64,000 nt of DNA from Nannobrachium achirus (Eukaryota; Chordata; Actinopteri; Myctophiformes; Myctophidae): contig OY997655.1 in assembly GCA_963921795.1 (NCBI GenBank), positions 14,162,471-14,226,470 on the forward strand. The letters run 5' to 3'. This document shows positions 31,227 through 64,000 of the stretch, in pieces; position 1 is the first letter of the stretch, and every line of letters starts with the position of its first letter. The notes beneath the pieces are model-generated. The model worked only from the letters and a program-made list of their open reading frames with translations, did no database searches and was not told the DNA's origin. The position numbers and the translations under genes were made by a program.

Positions 31227-31532
31227 GGGTTTAGTTCACCCCCAAAATGACTTTTTTTCTATTGATTACTCATGCCATGGAGAGTTCAATAATATTTTTT
31301 GTTTTTTTGTCGCATTTCTAAGACAAAACATTTATATAGTAAACTTACCCTGACGGTCGGTTTCCCCATCCAGTTCCATGCATTTGGATCCCCATCCGGA
31401 ATCAGTGGGGGTCAAAATTTACTACAAGTTTTTGTCTTAGGAATGCGACAAATACAAAAAAATATTATTGAACTCAAGTCTCTATGGCAATGGAATAGAA
31501 AAAAAAAATCATTTTGGGGGTGAACTACTCCT
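31227..31532. mobile_element. TTAA-site fold-back MITE, copy 2
   Basis: TTAA on both sides (31223-31226, 31533-31536). Termini GGGTTTAGTTCACCCCCAAA and GGGGGTGAACTACTCC. Internal arms include GTCGCATTTCTAAGACAAAA / TTGTCTTAGGAATGCGAC. Confidence 0.85.
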
Positions 31533-31539
31533 TTAAGTG

Positions 31540-31750
31540 AAAGTATCAATACTGCAATTTAGAAATACTCTGTTACAGGTAAAAGCCCAGAATTCTAAAT
31601 TTACTTGAGTAAAATTACACATAAGTGTTGGCATCAAAGTGTATTTCAAATACCAAAAGTACTTGTAGTTTTTTCCCCATATTAAAGTAGTTTTTAGCTA
31701 GTTTCTGTAAAGTGACTTTGAGTAGCCTACTCAGAAAAGCTCCAGGCTAT
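31540..31750. repeat. fragment of the AT-rich ACTTTTACT-type repeat
   Basis: TTACTTGAGTAAAATTACA, GTGTTGGCATCAAAGTG and CAAAAGTACTT resemble the 5.5- and 9.9-kb repeats. Confidence 0.45.
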
Positions 31751-31799
31751 ATGTATCATTAATATTAACCACTTATACTATCATAGTGCAGCCCTTGAA

Positions 31800-32190
31800 A
31801 TGTGTCTATGTTTATTCGTTTTTGACTTTATGTATGTGACTTATACTTATGTATTCCTGTTCTGTATTAGACTTGTATTTTGGTAGTTTGTCGATTGTTC
31901 CTAGTGTTTCCTGTTAGCATTAGTTATGTGTCCTTTCCGCCTCAGTGTTGATTGTAAGTTGAGCTCTCCTGTGTCTAGTTTATCTTCCCCTGTGTGTTCA
32001 GCTGTTTGCTAGTTGTTTTCTGTTAAATGTCACTGTGAGTTTTGTGTGGCTTTATTGACTTCAGTCTGATTTGTCTATATATTGTTCCTGTAGGCCTATC
32101 TGGATTTTGCTAGTCTTTTGCTTGTTTAATAAACATTTTAAGTTCTACTCTTCATCTGCATTTGGGTCCCATTCCATTTCACTGTGACAT
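31800..32190 (+). repeat. possible solo LTR or retroelement 3' end
   Basis: TTTAATAAACATTTTAAGTT followed by CTGCATTTGGGTCCC and a terminal CACTGTGACA resembles the R-U5 end of fish LTR elements. The left boundary and target duplication are not clear. Confidence 0.3.
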
Positions 32191-32822
32191 ACACCCCCTG
32201 TCTTAGAGAACTGGACTGGAGTTACAACTGTACTTTGACAGTTCAGCTGTACCAAATGTCTTCGCCAAAAATTGCTTTGTGAGCTTGTAGATCGGCTGTT
32301 TATGGCTAATGTTCCCCCTCAGAATATTGATGCTGTGGTTCAAGTAGTTAAAGATCTTCCATAATGCTCATGACATTCCCTGGTACTGGTAGCATTACTT
32401 TACTTCCATAATTCTCATCATATTCATGCGGTCAGTGATCACTGGCACTGGTGCCATTATTAAAAGCCCATTCCCCCATAATCTTATTACACATTATTCA
32501 AGAGCATTGTTGTCAATTGTATGTTTATACTGATTGCAGATTATTTTAAAGACAATAATACAGTACATATCTTCTGTTCTAATTAGTGGTGGTATCTGCA
32601 TTATTGAAGAAGCATACGTGTCACCTTGACATGCAGTATAAATTAGGGAAGCCAAGGATGGTTTATCTCAAGTTGTCTCTCAGATTCGTCCCAGACTAAT
32701 AAGCTATAAAATAATCATGTATTTAATTTTGTAATTATTGCAACATTGCAACACTCAATCATCTCATCTTCAAAAATGTTACTTCAAAAAAGAGAGACAT
32801 TTGTTAGACATTGTTAGACATT

Positions 32823-33170
32823 CTGTCTGTGTCTGAGGTAATTATTTTACAAATATATATGTTTGTAATGTATGTAAATAATACTGAAAACTGAAACTGA
32901 AGTTGATGCATTTATCACCTGGTAAACCTTCTAATCAATAAACCCAGGTAGATACTTATCGATACAGTACATAACAGCTCTGTCCCAGCAGGGGGAGCCA
33001 CCATCACATAATGTACTAGACAACAGGAAATAAGACCATAACGATGGAAGCACCAAACATCATTGGGCATATCAAAGCATGGCGGCTGCTACGTAATTGT
33101 TAAAATACTTTCATACTCTGCCAGTCCAGGTTGCCTATAACCAAGCTTTCAGGACACTAGTAGGAATAAA
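32823..33170. repeat. dispersed repeat, copy 2 (uninterrupted)
   Basis: Partner of 13505-14380. Reads GGGCATATCAAAGCATGGCGG where the other copy carries the hAT-like insertion. Confidence 0.8.
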
Positions 33171-34113
33171 TATGTGATTAAAAATATGTGAATGCATAGG
33201 AAGATCCACACAGAGCTTGGATATCAGATAGCCTGGCCATTGATGCATGCCCTAAAGCAGGAAGAAGTTCATTTCCACTCTCTCAAAATAACTCTTTTAG
33301 CTACATGGTCAAACAGAACAGCCTGTTGTTGGGTCTCACATGGTGGCTCAAAGCTACTTTCAGAGCCTCCTAAAATATCCAGGACACAGCTAGTCTAGGG
33401 GTCACTTCTTTATCAATTATTAAAGGGGACATTTAAATATTCATTCCCAAATCGTGTATGACTTGGGGCATGTGAGTTAAAGTGCGGCATTCCAATTCTC
33501 TCTCGTCGCAGATAGCCGAGATAGGATCCATCTTGCTTAGCGTATCTTTGAATAATTGATGTGATGCTTAACCTTAAACTGTGAGTATAATTTAAAGTAG
33601 CCGCATTAAAGCAATCACGCTGTTACTGCAGTAGAACAGTGTTGCCTGATTCTCCGCCAATCCACATAATATGCCCATATATGGGCATTCCAATATACAG
33701 TATGGTTATAGCCATATACTTAACGGCATGGGCCCCCTTTGAGAGAGCTCTCTATCATGGGCATAAAAGGGACAACTCTAAAAGATTCAGATTTCTCCAT
33801 ATGGCCATAAAAAGGACACAGGAGAAACCGACATCTCCATACATGGTTTTAGTCGGATCGGCAGAGCGACGTAGGAGTGAGGGCCGCGTAGCGGCACAAA
33901 CTCTAGATGTGAGGGCCACATCTAGTGAGTGGCCAAAAAAGGGCTATCAACTAGCCCTGATGTTTCGTATGGCTATCTATCTACATGCGTTACAGTTATA
34001 TCTGCATTCTGCAAAACACATGGTATGTGAAAAGGGTTTACTGAAGCCAGCTGAACTCAGTGAAAATCAGCTGATTGGCAAGGTCAGCCTTTCCTAACTG
34101 GGTCAACTAGTTA
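33171..34113. other. intergenic, no supported gene
   Basis: An open frame of 152 codons (33639-34097) has no recognisable domain, and its sequence shares ATGCCCATATATGGGCAT-type and CATGGGCATAAAAGGGAC repeats with 48.9-49.1 kb. I read it as repeat-derived. Confidence 0.5.
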
Positions 34114-34326
34114 AGGTGGTTGCACACTGCTGCGTTTTTCGGGCCGAATATCGGAGTGAAATTCGGAGCACGCAAATAAAAAAATCAACCTCACGTTATG
34201 TCGTCACGTTTGCACACTGCCGCCCGTTTAATGCACCACTCGGTCCCTTGCTCTCTCTATCTTTCTCTCTCTCCTTGCCCTGAAAAACTCATTTCTCAAC
34301 GAAAAACGCAGCAGTGTGCAACCAGC
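34114..34326. mobile_element. short inverted-repeat element, GGTGGTTGCACACTGCTGCG
   Basis: Left GGTGGTTGCACACTGCTGCG TTTTTCG is inverted as CGAAAAACGCAGCAGTGTGC AACCAGC at the right. The interior is about 155 bp and non-coding. Confidence 0.75.
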
Positions 34327-34599
34327 TATAGTCAGCTGTAGTCTCTTAAGTCTGACATCATTTTGTAGGCAGAGGAGAACTTTTGGGGCCAAAAGGCCCC
34401 AGCGCCCGTGAATCTTTTTACTATTTTTACTATTTACTAATTTGTCTTCTTTCTTGTTGACAGGAAAGTGCTAGAATTATACTTTAGTCATTATTTTTGT
34501 CTCAGATCTGTTGAAATAGCGAGGGACACATATTTGACAATAAATCTACTTGGAGGTCTGACTACAAAATGATGTCACGGCTTAAAAGCCCCAACACTG

Positions 34600-35199
34600 C
34601 AGCCATCTTTGATCACATGACCACACCTGCATTACAAATCATTGTAAACAATGGAGCGATGGTCCCAAAATATGAGTTCTGTTCAACTGATTTCTTTTGA
34701 TCAAATTGACAAATCTGAGGGGCAGATGACAACAACATCCCGAAAAGGATTAAATAGAAGGGCTACAGTAACTGGATTGATTATATCCACGGTAACGATA
34801 TTCAAGGTAAGTTTGGTTCCAACCTTACTGTGTACAAAGACTTGCTATCTTTGCAGCGCTTGCTCCGCCATCATATGACTATTTGTTGTTAGATTGTTCC
34901 TGATTAATATGCAAAAATGACGATACAGTAAGATAATATGATGGCAGAGCAAGCACTAGTCTGCACAGATACTGTAGCAATCCTTGCACAGAGTAACATT
35001 GCAACCTAACTACCATGACTAGGGGATGTAGGGCCCTTCTTTTGAATCCTTTTGGGGATGTTGATGTTGTCATCTGCCCATTTGTCGATTTGGTCAAAAG
35101 AAATTTGAACTCATATTTTGGGACCATCACTCCATTGTTTACAATGGTTTGTAATGCAGGCTGCCACCCGATGTGGTCATGTGATCCAAGATGGCCGCT
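34600..35199. repeat. 600-bp fold-back element
   Basis: Left arm 34600-34880 (CAGCCATCTTTGATCACATG, ACAATGGAGCGATGGTCCCA, AGGGCTACAGTAACT region) is inverted at about 34930-35199 (CATGTGATCCAAGATGG, GGGACCATCACTCCATTG, AGGGCCCTTC). The arms are about 80% alike by eye, with a short spacer. Confidence 0.75.
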
Positions 35200-35529
35200 G
35201 CCTGCTGCACCCTCCTTTATTGTGCAGAGTGTGTGTCTTTCATTGTAAGTAGGCTACTGTTCTGTTCTGTTTGTGCTGACATTTTAGGTTTATTTGAAGT
35301 TATGTTGTTCAAGCAGGTTTTAGTTTGTTGTTTGGGGATCATGTGTGAATCATCATTTTATGTTAGGCCTATTTGTTTGATTCTGTTGGTACAGAACCGA
35401 ATCAATCAACCTGTTGTGATAATCGTGTGATGATTATTGCAAGAAAGTACCTTAAACCAATACCATGCCTTGTTCTTACCGAACCACCTGGAGCGGTGTA
35501 AAGCTTCCATAATAATAACCTGCACTACA

Positions 35530-35562
35530 ACACACGGTGTGGGCTTGCACATCAGATATTTT
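35530..35562. repeat. GATCTACAAG-type half hairpin, degenerate
   Basis: CACACGGTGTGGGCTTGCACATCAGATATTTTCA is a decayed right arm. Confidence 0.35.
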
Positions 35563-35740
35563 CAGTGAGAGACACCTTTGTACAACGAAGTATCAATCAA
35601 GCTAATATGCCATGGGGGGCTTATGGCTCTGCTATCTCCAACTCAGACAAGCTGAATTAATTGCATGTGTCATTAAATGCACCACAGCTGTGTGCAGGGC
35701 AGGTGGTTAACTGCATAACTGAATTTCCCCCTTGGGATAA

Positions 35741-35770
35741 TAAAGGTATCTATCTATCTATCTATCTATG
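35741..35770. repeat. (ATCT)n microsatellite
   Basis: Seven ATCT units following AATAAAGGTATCT, which looks like a retroposon tail. Confidence 0.85.
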
Positions 35771-36195
35771 TATAACAGACCGTGAGGGGGGAGGGGCAGA
35801 CGGGTGAAGGTTGGAGTAGAATGAGCAAAAGAGACGCAGAGCAATGATATTGGCCTACATTGTTTATTTTGGCCATGGAAGTCCTGAGTAGTGTTTTTTT
35901 ATGGGAGAAAAATCTATCTAATCCAAACGTGCTGCGTCATGATGCCGTTCCTGTGTTGGTCACTAGAGGGGGCTGTGGGTCAAGTTAGCTTCTCCCATAA
36001 TTTGCAACAGCAATATACAACACATAATAGTATTGCTTTTACATCTGGGGTTTTTGTTTGTTTGTTGTTGTTTGTCTTTTACACAGACAACTGTGAATAT
36101 TTTATAGATGTATCCTCTGAATTCGTTTAATTTGCTCCACCTGTCAGCGTCTCTTAGGAGATTCCTGAGCATGTCCAGGTGAGAAAAAGAAAGTT

Positions 36196-37220
36196 GTGGT
36201 TTACTGGTCCCACAAAAAAATCTCCTGTTAGCCGGGGTCCCACAAGCCCAAAAGCTCAAGGAATAGGGTAGGACCTGTGATTTTCTGCCGTACTTTTTAT
36301 TTCTGTTTTATCTATTCGTTTGGTCATTAAGGTCCACAGAATGAGAGGCCTGCTTTGCCGGAAACATCGCAAAAAAAAGTTATGGCCATTCGTATATTCA
36401 CTGTCCCATTGACTCCACTAGAAATATTTTAAAAATAAAAAACAATCCATTGCAAGCATTTGTTTTGCATGAAAAACATTCCTTGGGTTAACTTTTGGCA
36501 GCCTAAAACTGTGAAAAGTGGGAAAAAAAGTGATGACTCATCACTTCACAGTTTTGGTGGGCCGAAATCTAGCCCAAGTAATGTTTTTCATGGAAAACAA
36601 ATGCTTGCAATGGATTCAGAATCATGAAGAACCCCTAGTTTGACCCCTCACATGCTACTTAAAGCAGACTTTTTTTCTTTTTTTTTTAAATATTGGAGTC
36701 AATGGGACAGTGAATATATGAATGGCCATAACTTTTTTTTGCGATTGTTTCCAGCAGAGCAGGCCTCTCATTCTGTGGACCTTAATGACCAAACTAATAG
36801 ATAAAAAATAAATAAAAAGTACGGCAGAAAATCACAGGTCCCCTCCCATTTTGGTGACTGGGTCCCCGGCTATGTTCATTTCATCAGACTTTTACTAAAA
36901 TATTCATAACAATTATGTTAAGCCCAGAACCAAGCCATCCTGGATGGCAGTGAATCATGAACATGAAACCTTTGTTTCTATGAAAAGAACATTTTGAATA
37001 TTTCTAAAGAAAGGGTATTTATTAAATGTAGTAGCCTACATCAAATAATTAAATATTACAATATGTTTTCATATAGATCAAAGGTTGTATGGTCACGCAC
37101 GATTCACTGCCATCCAGGATGGCTTGGTACTTCTAGGCTTAACATAATTGTTATAATTATTTTTGTAAAAGTCTATGGGGAAAATGAATGGGAGATATTT
37201 TAGAGGGACCAGTAAACCAC
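36196..37220. repeat. 1-kb nested fold-back element
   Basis: The outer GTGGTTTACTGGTCCC (36196) pairs with GGGACCAGTAAACCAC (37205). The next arms (about 36283-36410 and 36695-36835) include GTCCACAGAATGAGAGGCCT and ATAACTTTTTTTTGCGAT. The innermost palindrome (about 36440-36625) carries GCAAGCATTTGTTTTGCA and GTGATGACTCATCAC. A separate inverted pair (36900-36985 / 37055-37160) has AAGCCATCCTGGATGGCAGT. No ORF of note. Confidence 0.8.
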
Positions 37221-37941
37221 TTCCGCTGCGATGCTCTATATAATATTGTTGTCATAATCGCTCACACCCTTCCAAAACAAACCCTGTGTTGCTGAATGGC
37301 CATATCTGACAGATGGGGAGGTTGGGTGGGGGTCTTAATTAATTTGTGACTCGCTTGGGGAGAGCGGATGACGGAGCAATTTTCTCATCTCATCACCAAA
37401 GGGAAAATGGCTGCCATGGAGAGCCCATACACAATGCTTAATTTATTCTAGACAAGGCTATTTTTGGCACTGGAAAAATACACGACCGGTTTATTCGGTC
37501 CCTCCCTATGAAATGCTGTCTTTGGGACATGCCGTGGTGATGGTGATGGGTTGTGTGATGAATTATGCTGTCAGAAGATTAAATAACATCATTTGGTTAC
37601 AGTAGCCTATACTATATTTTTTAAATCCCATAGATAAACCACATGAAAGGGTTGTCGTATTTTTTTGCTCCTCGAAAGCCACGATGACGATGATAACATA
37701 AGCCGTTTTGTCCTGTCGTCGGCTCACTTATAGTCTATATCTTATCTATCATCACATGATTGAGAATAAATAAAGCTGCTTGGGAGAGAGAGAGGCTATA
37801 TAATTCTAATCAAATAATGCAAAAGGATAGTCTTGGGGTTTATGCTGAGTGTTTGAGTGGGCAGGTTAAAGAGAGAGATGGGATGGGAGGGGGGAGGGGC
37901 CTATCAGCTGCAGCGTGACTTGGAAATGCTGCAGCATCCAG

Positions 37942-38895
37942 TAGAGATGGGATTTATGGCTCTTTGAAGTGAGCCGGATCTCTGGGATCCGTTCCTTTTC
38001 AAAGAGACCGTTCAAAAGGGGGGACTGCCCATACTGTAAGTACGAAATCTCATTAGTCCTACATCTCATTAATAGTCCAAATTTAGTTAGGGTTAGGTTT
38101 AGCCAGGCATAGTTTTACTGAGGTTAGGGTTTGGGGTAGGTTTAGGCATAGTTTTACCGAGGTTAGGGTTAGGTTTAGGCATAGTATTTTTCACCAGGTT
38201 AACATCACCAGATTCTGACTAATGGGATGTAGGGACAATGAGAGTTCTGACCAATGCCATGGCACCGTTCAAAAGACTCATTTTAGTTACTAGTTATTTT
38301 GTAGATTTTGAGTATAATAGAACAGTGAAGTCATGACGTGACTCGCTCATCCCCCGGTTCCATGGAAGTAATTCTCTATGGAGAATAACATTGGGTCATC
38401 TTAAATCGTCTCATATAAGCATTGTGGTCCAAAAATAAACAAACAGTCTTTGCGATATTGTCGGCGAGGTGGCTCTGTATGGTTTATGATAGGCAGTCAC
38501 TCATAAGTGATAAAGCCTGTTTCTAGTTAAAATATAACTAATTCGGCGACAGTAACATTCGCGTTTTTTCACCATCAGTTGATTCTTCATATCCATATGA
38601 GTCAAACCGCTGAGATCATTTGTTTATAATTGGAACACAGTTCGTATATGACGCGATATGAAAAAGGTCTATGGGAATTCAGAATGGGGGAAGAAAACCG
38701 CAAACCAGGTAGGATGTGTAAATTACGTCACACTTCACTGCTCAATTACAAATCACTTCAACCCTATACATTTCGGCCTTTTGAAAATAGCCCCCCCCCC
38801 CCACAAAGAAAAAAGAAGGAACGGCATCCCAACTGCGAGCCTGATCCCATCGTTCTTTTCAAAGAGCCGTTCAAATGACTCGATTCCCACCTCTA
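37942..38895. mobile_element. DNA transposon remnant upstream of sncg (TAGAGATGGGA ends)
   Basis: The left end TAGAGATGGGAT and right end GATTCCCACCTCTA are inverted and flanked by agcatccag (37933-37941 and 38896-38904). Subterminal CAAAGAGRCCGTTCAAA blocks also occur at both ends (38000, 38860). The interior has degenerate GGTTAGGGTTAGG repeats (38088-38190) and no ORF. Confidence 0.75.
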
Positions 38896-39427
38896 AGCAT
38901 CCAGCATGTTCTCTGTTTCCCTCTCCTCTCCTCTCCCATCACAAGCACTGCCTGCTGTTCTCTCCTCCCCTCTCTGCTCTCCTCCCCCCTTCTCTCTCTC
39001 TCTCATGGTCTCCGTCTCTCCCCTCTCCTCTCCTCTCAGTCTGTGTGGTGTAACCGTAACGCTCGCTGCTTGCTTCCTCTCTCAGCCTCTCTCTCATTGC
39101 AGCACTAGAACCCAGGGAAGGAGGAGTCACGCGACCGACCATCCACACACAGACGTGCACGCACTCACACACCTCTCTTCTTTCATCCACTCACTAACTC
39201 GTCGCAGAATAACTAACATCGTCTCTCTCTCTCCCACACACTCACACTCACACATAACCACAAACACACATACACTCACACACACTCACACATACACACA
39301 CACACTGACAGGACACACACTACACAGTCTTCTCTCCCAACACAGCCAGCCCAGCCCAGCAGCGCACTGAGCCCAGCAGTAAGGCCCGTTTTCGGAGCAG
39401 GGGAGCCCGCTATAACCGTCGCCCAGG
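38896..39427 (+). other. sncg upstream region / 5'UTR
   Basis: Pyrimidine-rich (CTCTCC)n and CA-rich sequence with no TATA box that I trust. The start site and any non-coding first exon cannot be fixed from sequence alone. Confidence 0.4.
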
Positions 39428-63430
<24,003 letters not shown>

Positions 63431-64000
63431 TACATCCAGCACCCCGCCCCCTTTCCGCCCATCCTCTACGGCGGCGGCTCCGGTCCGGTTCCGATCCTGT
63501 TGCGGTTCCGGTTCACGTGTTCCGGCCCGCCCGCCAGCTCCCCCCCTCGCCTTCTTCTTCGCTGTATACCAGACGTTTCAGATGTTTCAACATATTTTTT
63601 TGTGACTTTATGGAACCAAGACGACAGAAAACAGACTCTTCCAGTTACCCTGTCCAAGTCCATGTTTTCGCTTCTGCCCCGCCCACCCCACCTATAGCCA
63701 GAGGCGTCAATTGGGTATGGCAAAGGTATGGCAGCTGCCATACCTTGGCTATACAGGGAGAAAAATTATAAAATGTACTTAAAATAAATTCATTCATGCC
63801 TGTTGCTAAGATATGGCAACATGACTGGTGTCTTGCACGCGAGCCAGTCATGTTGCCATACCTTAGCTTTTGCTGAACTGACGCCACTGCCTATAGCCCC
63901 GCCCCTCTGCCTATAAGCCCCGCCCCCGTGTTGGTGTTGTCATGAATATGAATCCTAGTGTTGTTGTTGTCCCACACCTGACCACGCCCCCTAACCTTAT
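63431..64000 (+). other. sncg 3'UTR (probable), contains a MITE
   Basis: GC-rich CCGGTTCCG sequence, then the 63699-63889 MITE. The only AATAAA on the + strand (63783-63788) lies inside that MITE. It may extend past the window. Confidence 0.45.
63699..63889. mobile_element. hAT-like MITE, AGTGGCGTCAGTTCAGC family, copy 2
   Basis: Perfect octamer cctatagc on both sides (63691-63698, 63890-63897). Ends CAGAGGCGTCAATTGGG and CTGAACTGACGCCACTG. Opposite orientation to 40718-40907, sharing both palindromes. Confidence 0.9.

Noticed and set aside
33639..34097. 152-codon open frame
   Set aside because: No recognisable domain, odd composition, and it shares ATGCCCATATATGG- and GGCATAAAAGGGAC-type repeats with the 47-49 kb region. 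No promoter or splice context.
38085..38200. Interstitial telomere repeats
   Set aside because: GGTTAGGGTTAGG units are few and degenerate and lie inside a transposon remnant. A similar short run at 16284-16305 is just three CCCTAA units.
11467..39427. bmpr1a or mmrn2 exons expected from human synteny
   Set aside because: No kinase, receptor ectodomain, EMI or long coiled-coil exon was visible between ldb3 and sncg. The only C1q domain belongs to a compact four-exon gene.

Overview
The window is vertebrate, almost certainly teleost fish, nuclear DNA. Coding sequence is split into small exons with GT..AG borders. Long (GT)n, (GA)n and (TTTC)n tracts are frequent. The dispersed repeats are of kinds familiar from fish genomes: tRNA-derived SINEs, LINE 3' fragments, hAT-like MITEs with 8-bp target duplications, TTAA MITEs and a Ngaro/DIRS-type tyrosine-recombinase retroelement. 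I could not identify the species.

Three protein genes are supported, all on the + strand. (1) Positions 167-11466 hold the last five exons of an ldb3 (Cypher/ZASP) gene: the ZM region and a terminal exon like that of the short, LIM-less isoform; the PDZ exons lie off the left edge. (2) Positions 20380-31127 hold a four-exon secreted protein with a signal peptide, a coiled-coil stalk built from four 17-residue repeats and a C-terminal C1q domain; a TATA box lies 56 bp upstream of its ATG. (3) Positions 39428-63430 hold a gamma-synuclein-type gene in six coding exons; the first two coding exon lengths (121 and 42 bp) match the conserved synuclein gene structure. LDB3 and SNCG are also close neighbours on human 10q23, so this is conserved synteny. 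BMPR1A and MMRN2, which lie between them in human, are not visible here; the C1q gene occupies the interval.

The rest is intron and intergenic DNA packed with repeats. The C1q gene's second intron (21503-30099) is almost entirely an antisense Ngaro/DIRS-like element (21744-29896) with split direct repeats A1 - internal - B1 - A2 - B2. Its gag and tyrosine recombinase are broken and its reverse-transcriptase palm is missing. Introns of ldb3 and sncg and the intergenic gaps carry at least ten families of short DNA transposons and many fold-back elements, several with visible target-site duplications and two with paralogous empty sites in this same window.

The most unusual signal is a hairpin module with arms like TAGCAGATCTACAAGC / GCTTGTAGATCTGCTA. 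It recurs about 30 times (roughly every 2 kb), usually near the centre of DNA transposons whose termini are otherwise unrelated. In several copies the two arms differ from the majority by matched, base-pair-preserving changes. Copies that lost one arm or collapsed are also present. A second, different nested palindrome is shared by two unrelated fold-back elements (36.2-37.2 kb and 61.4-62.3 kb).
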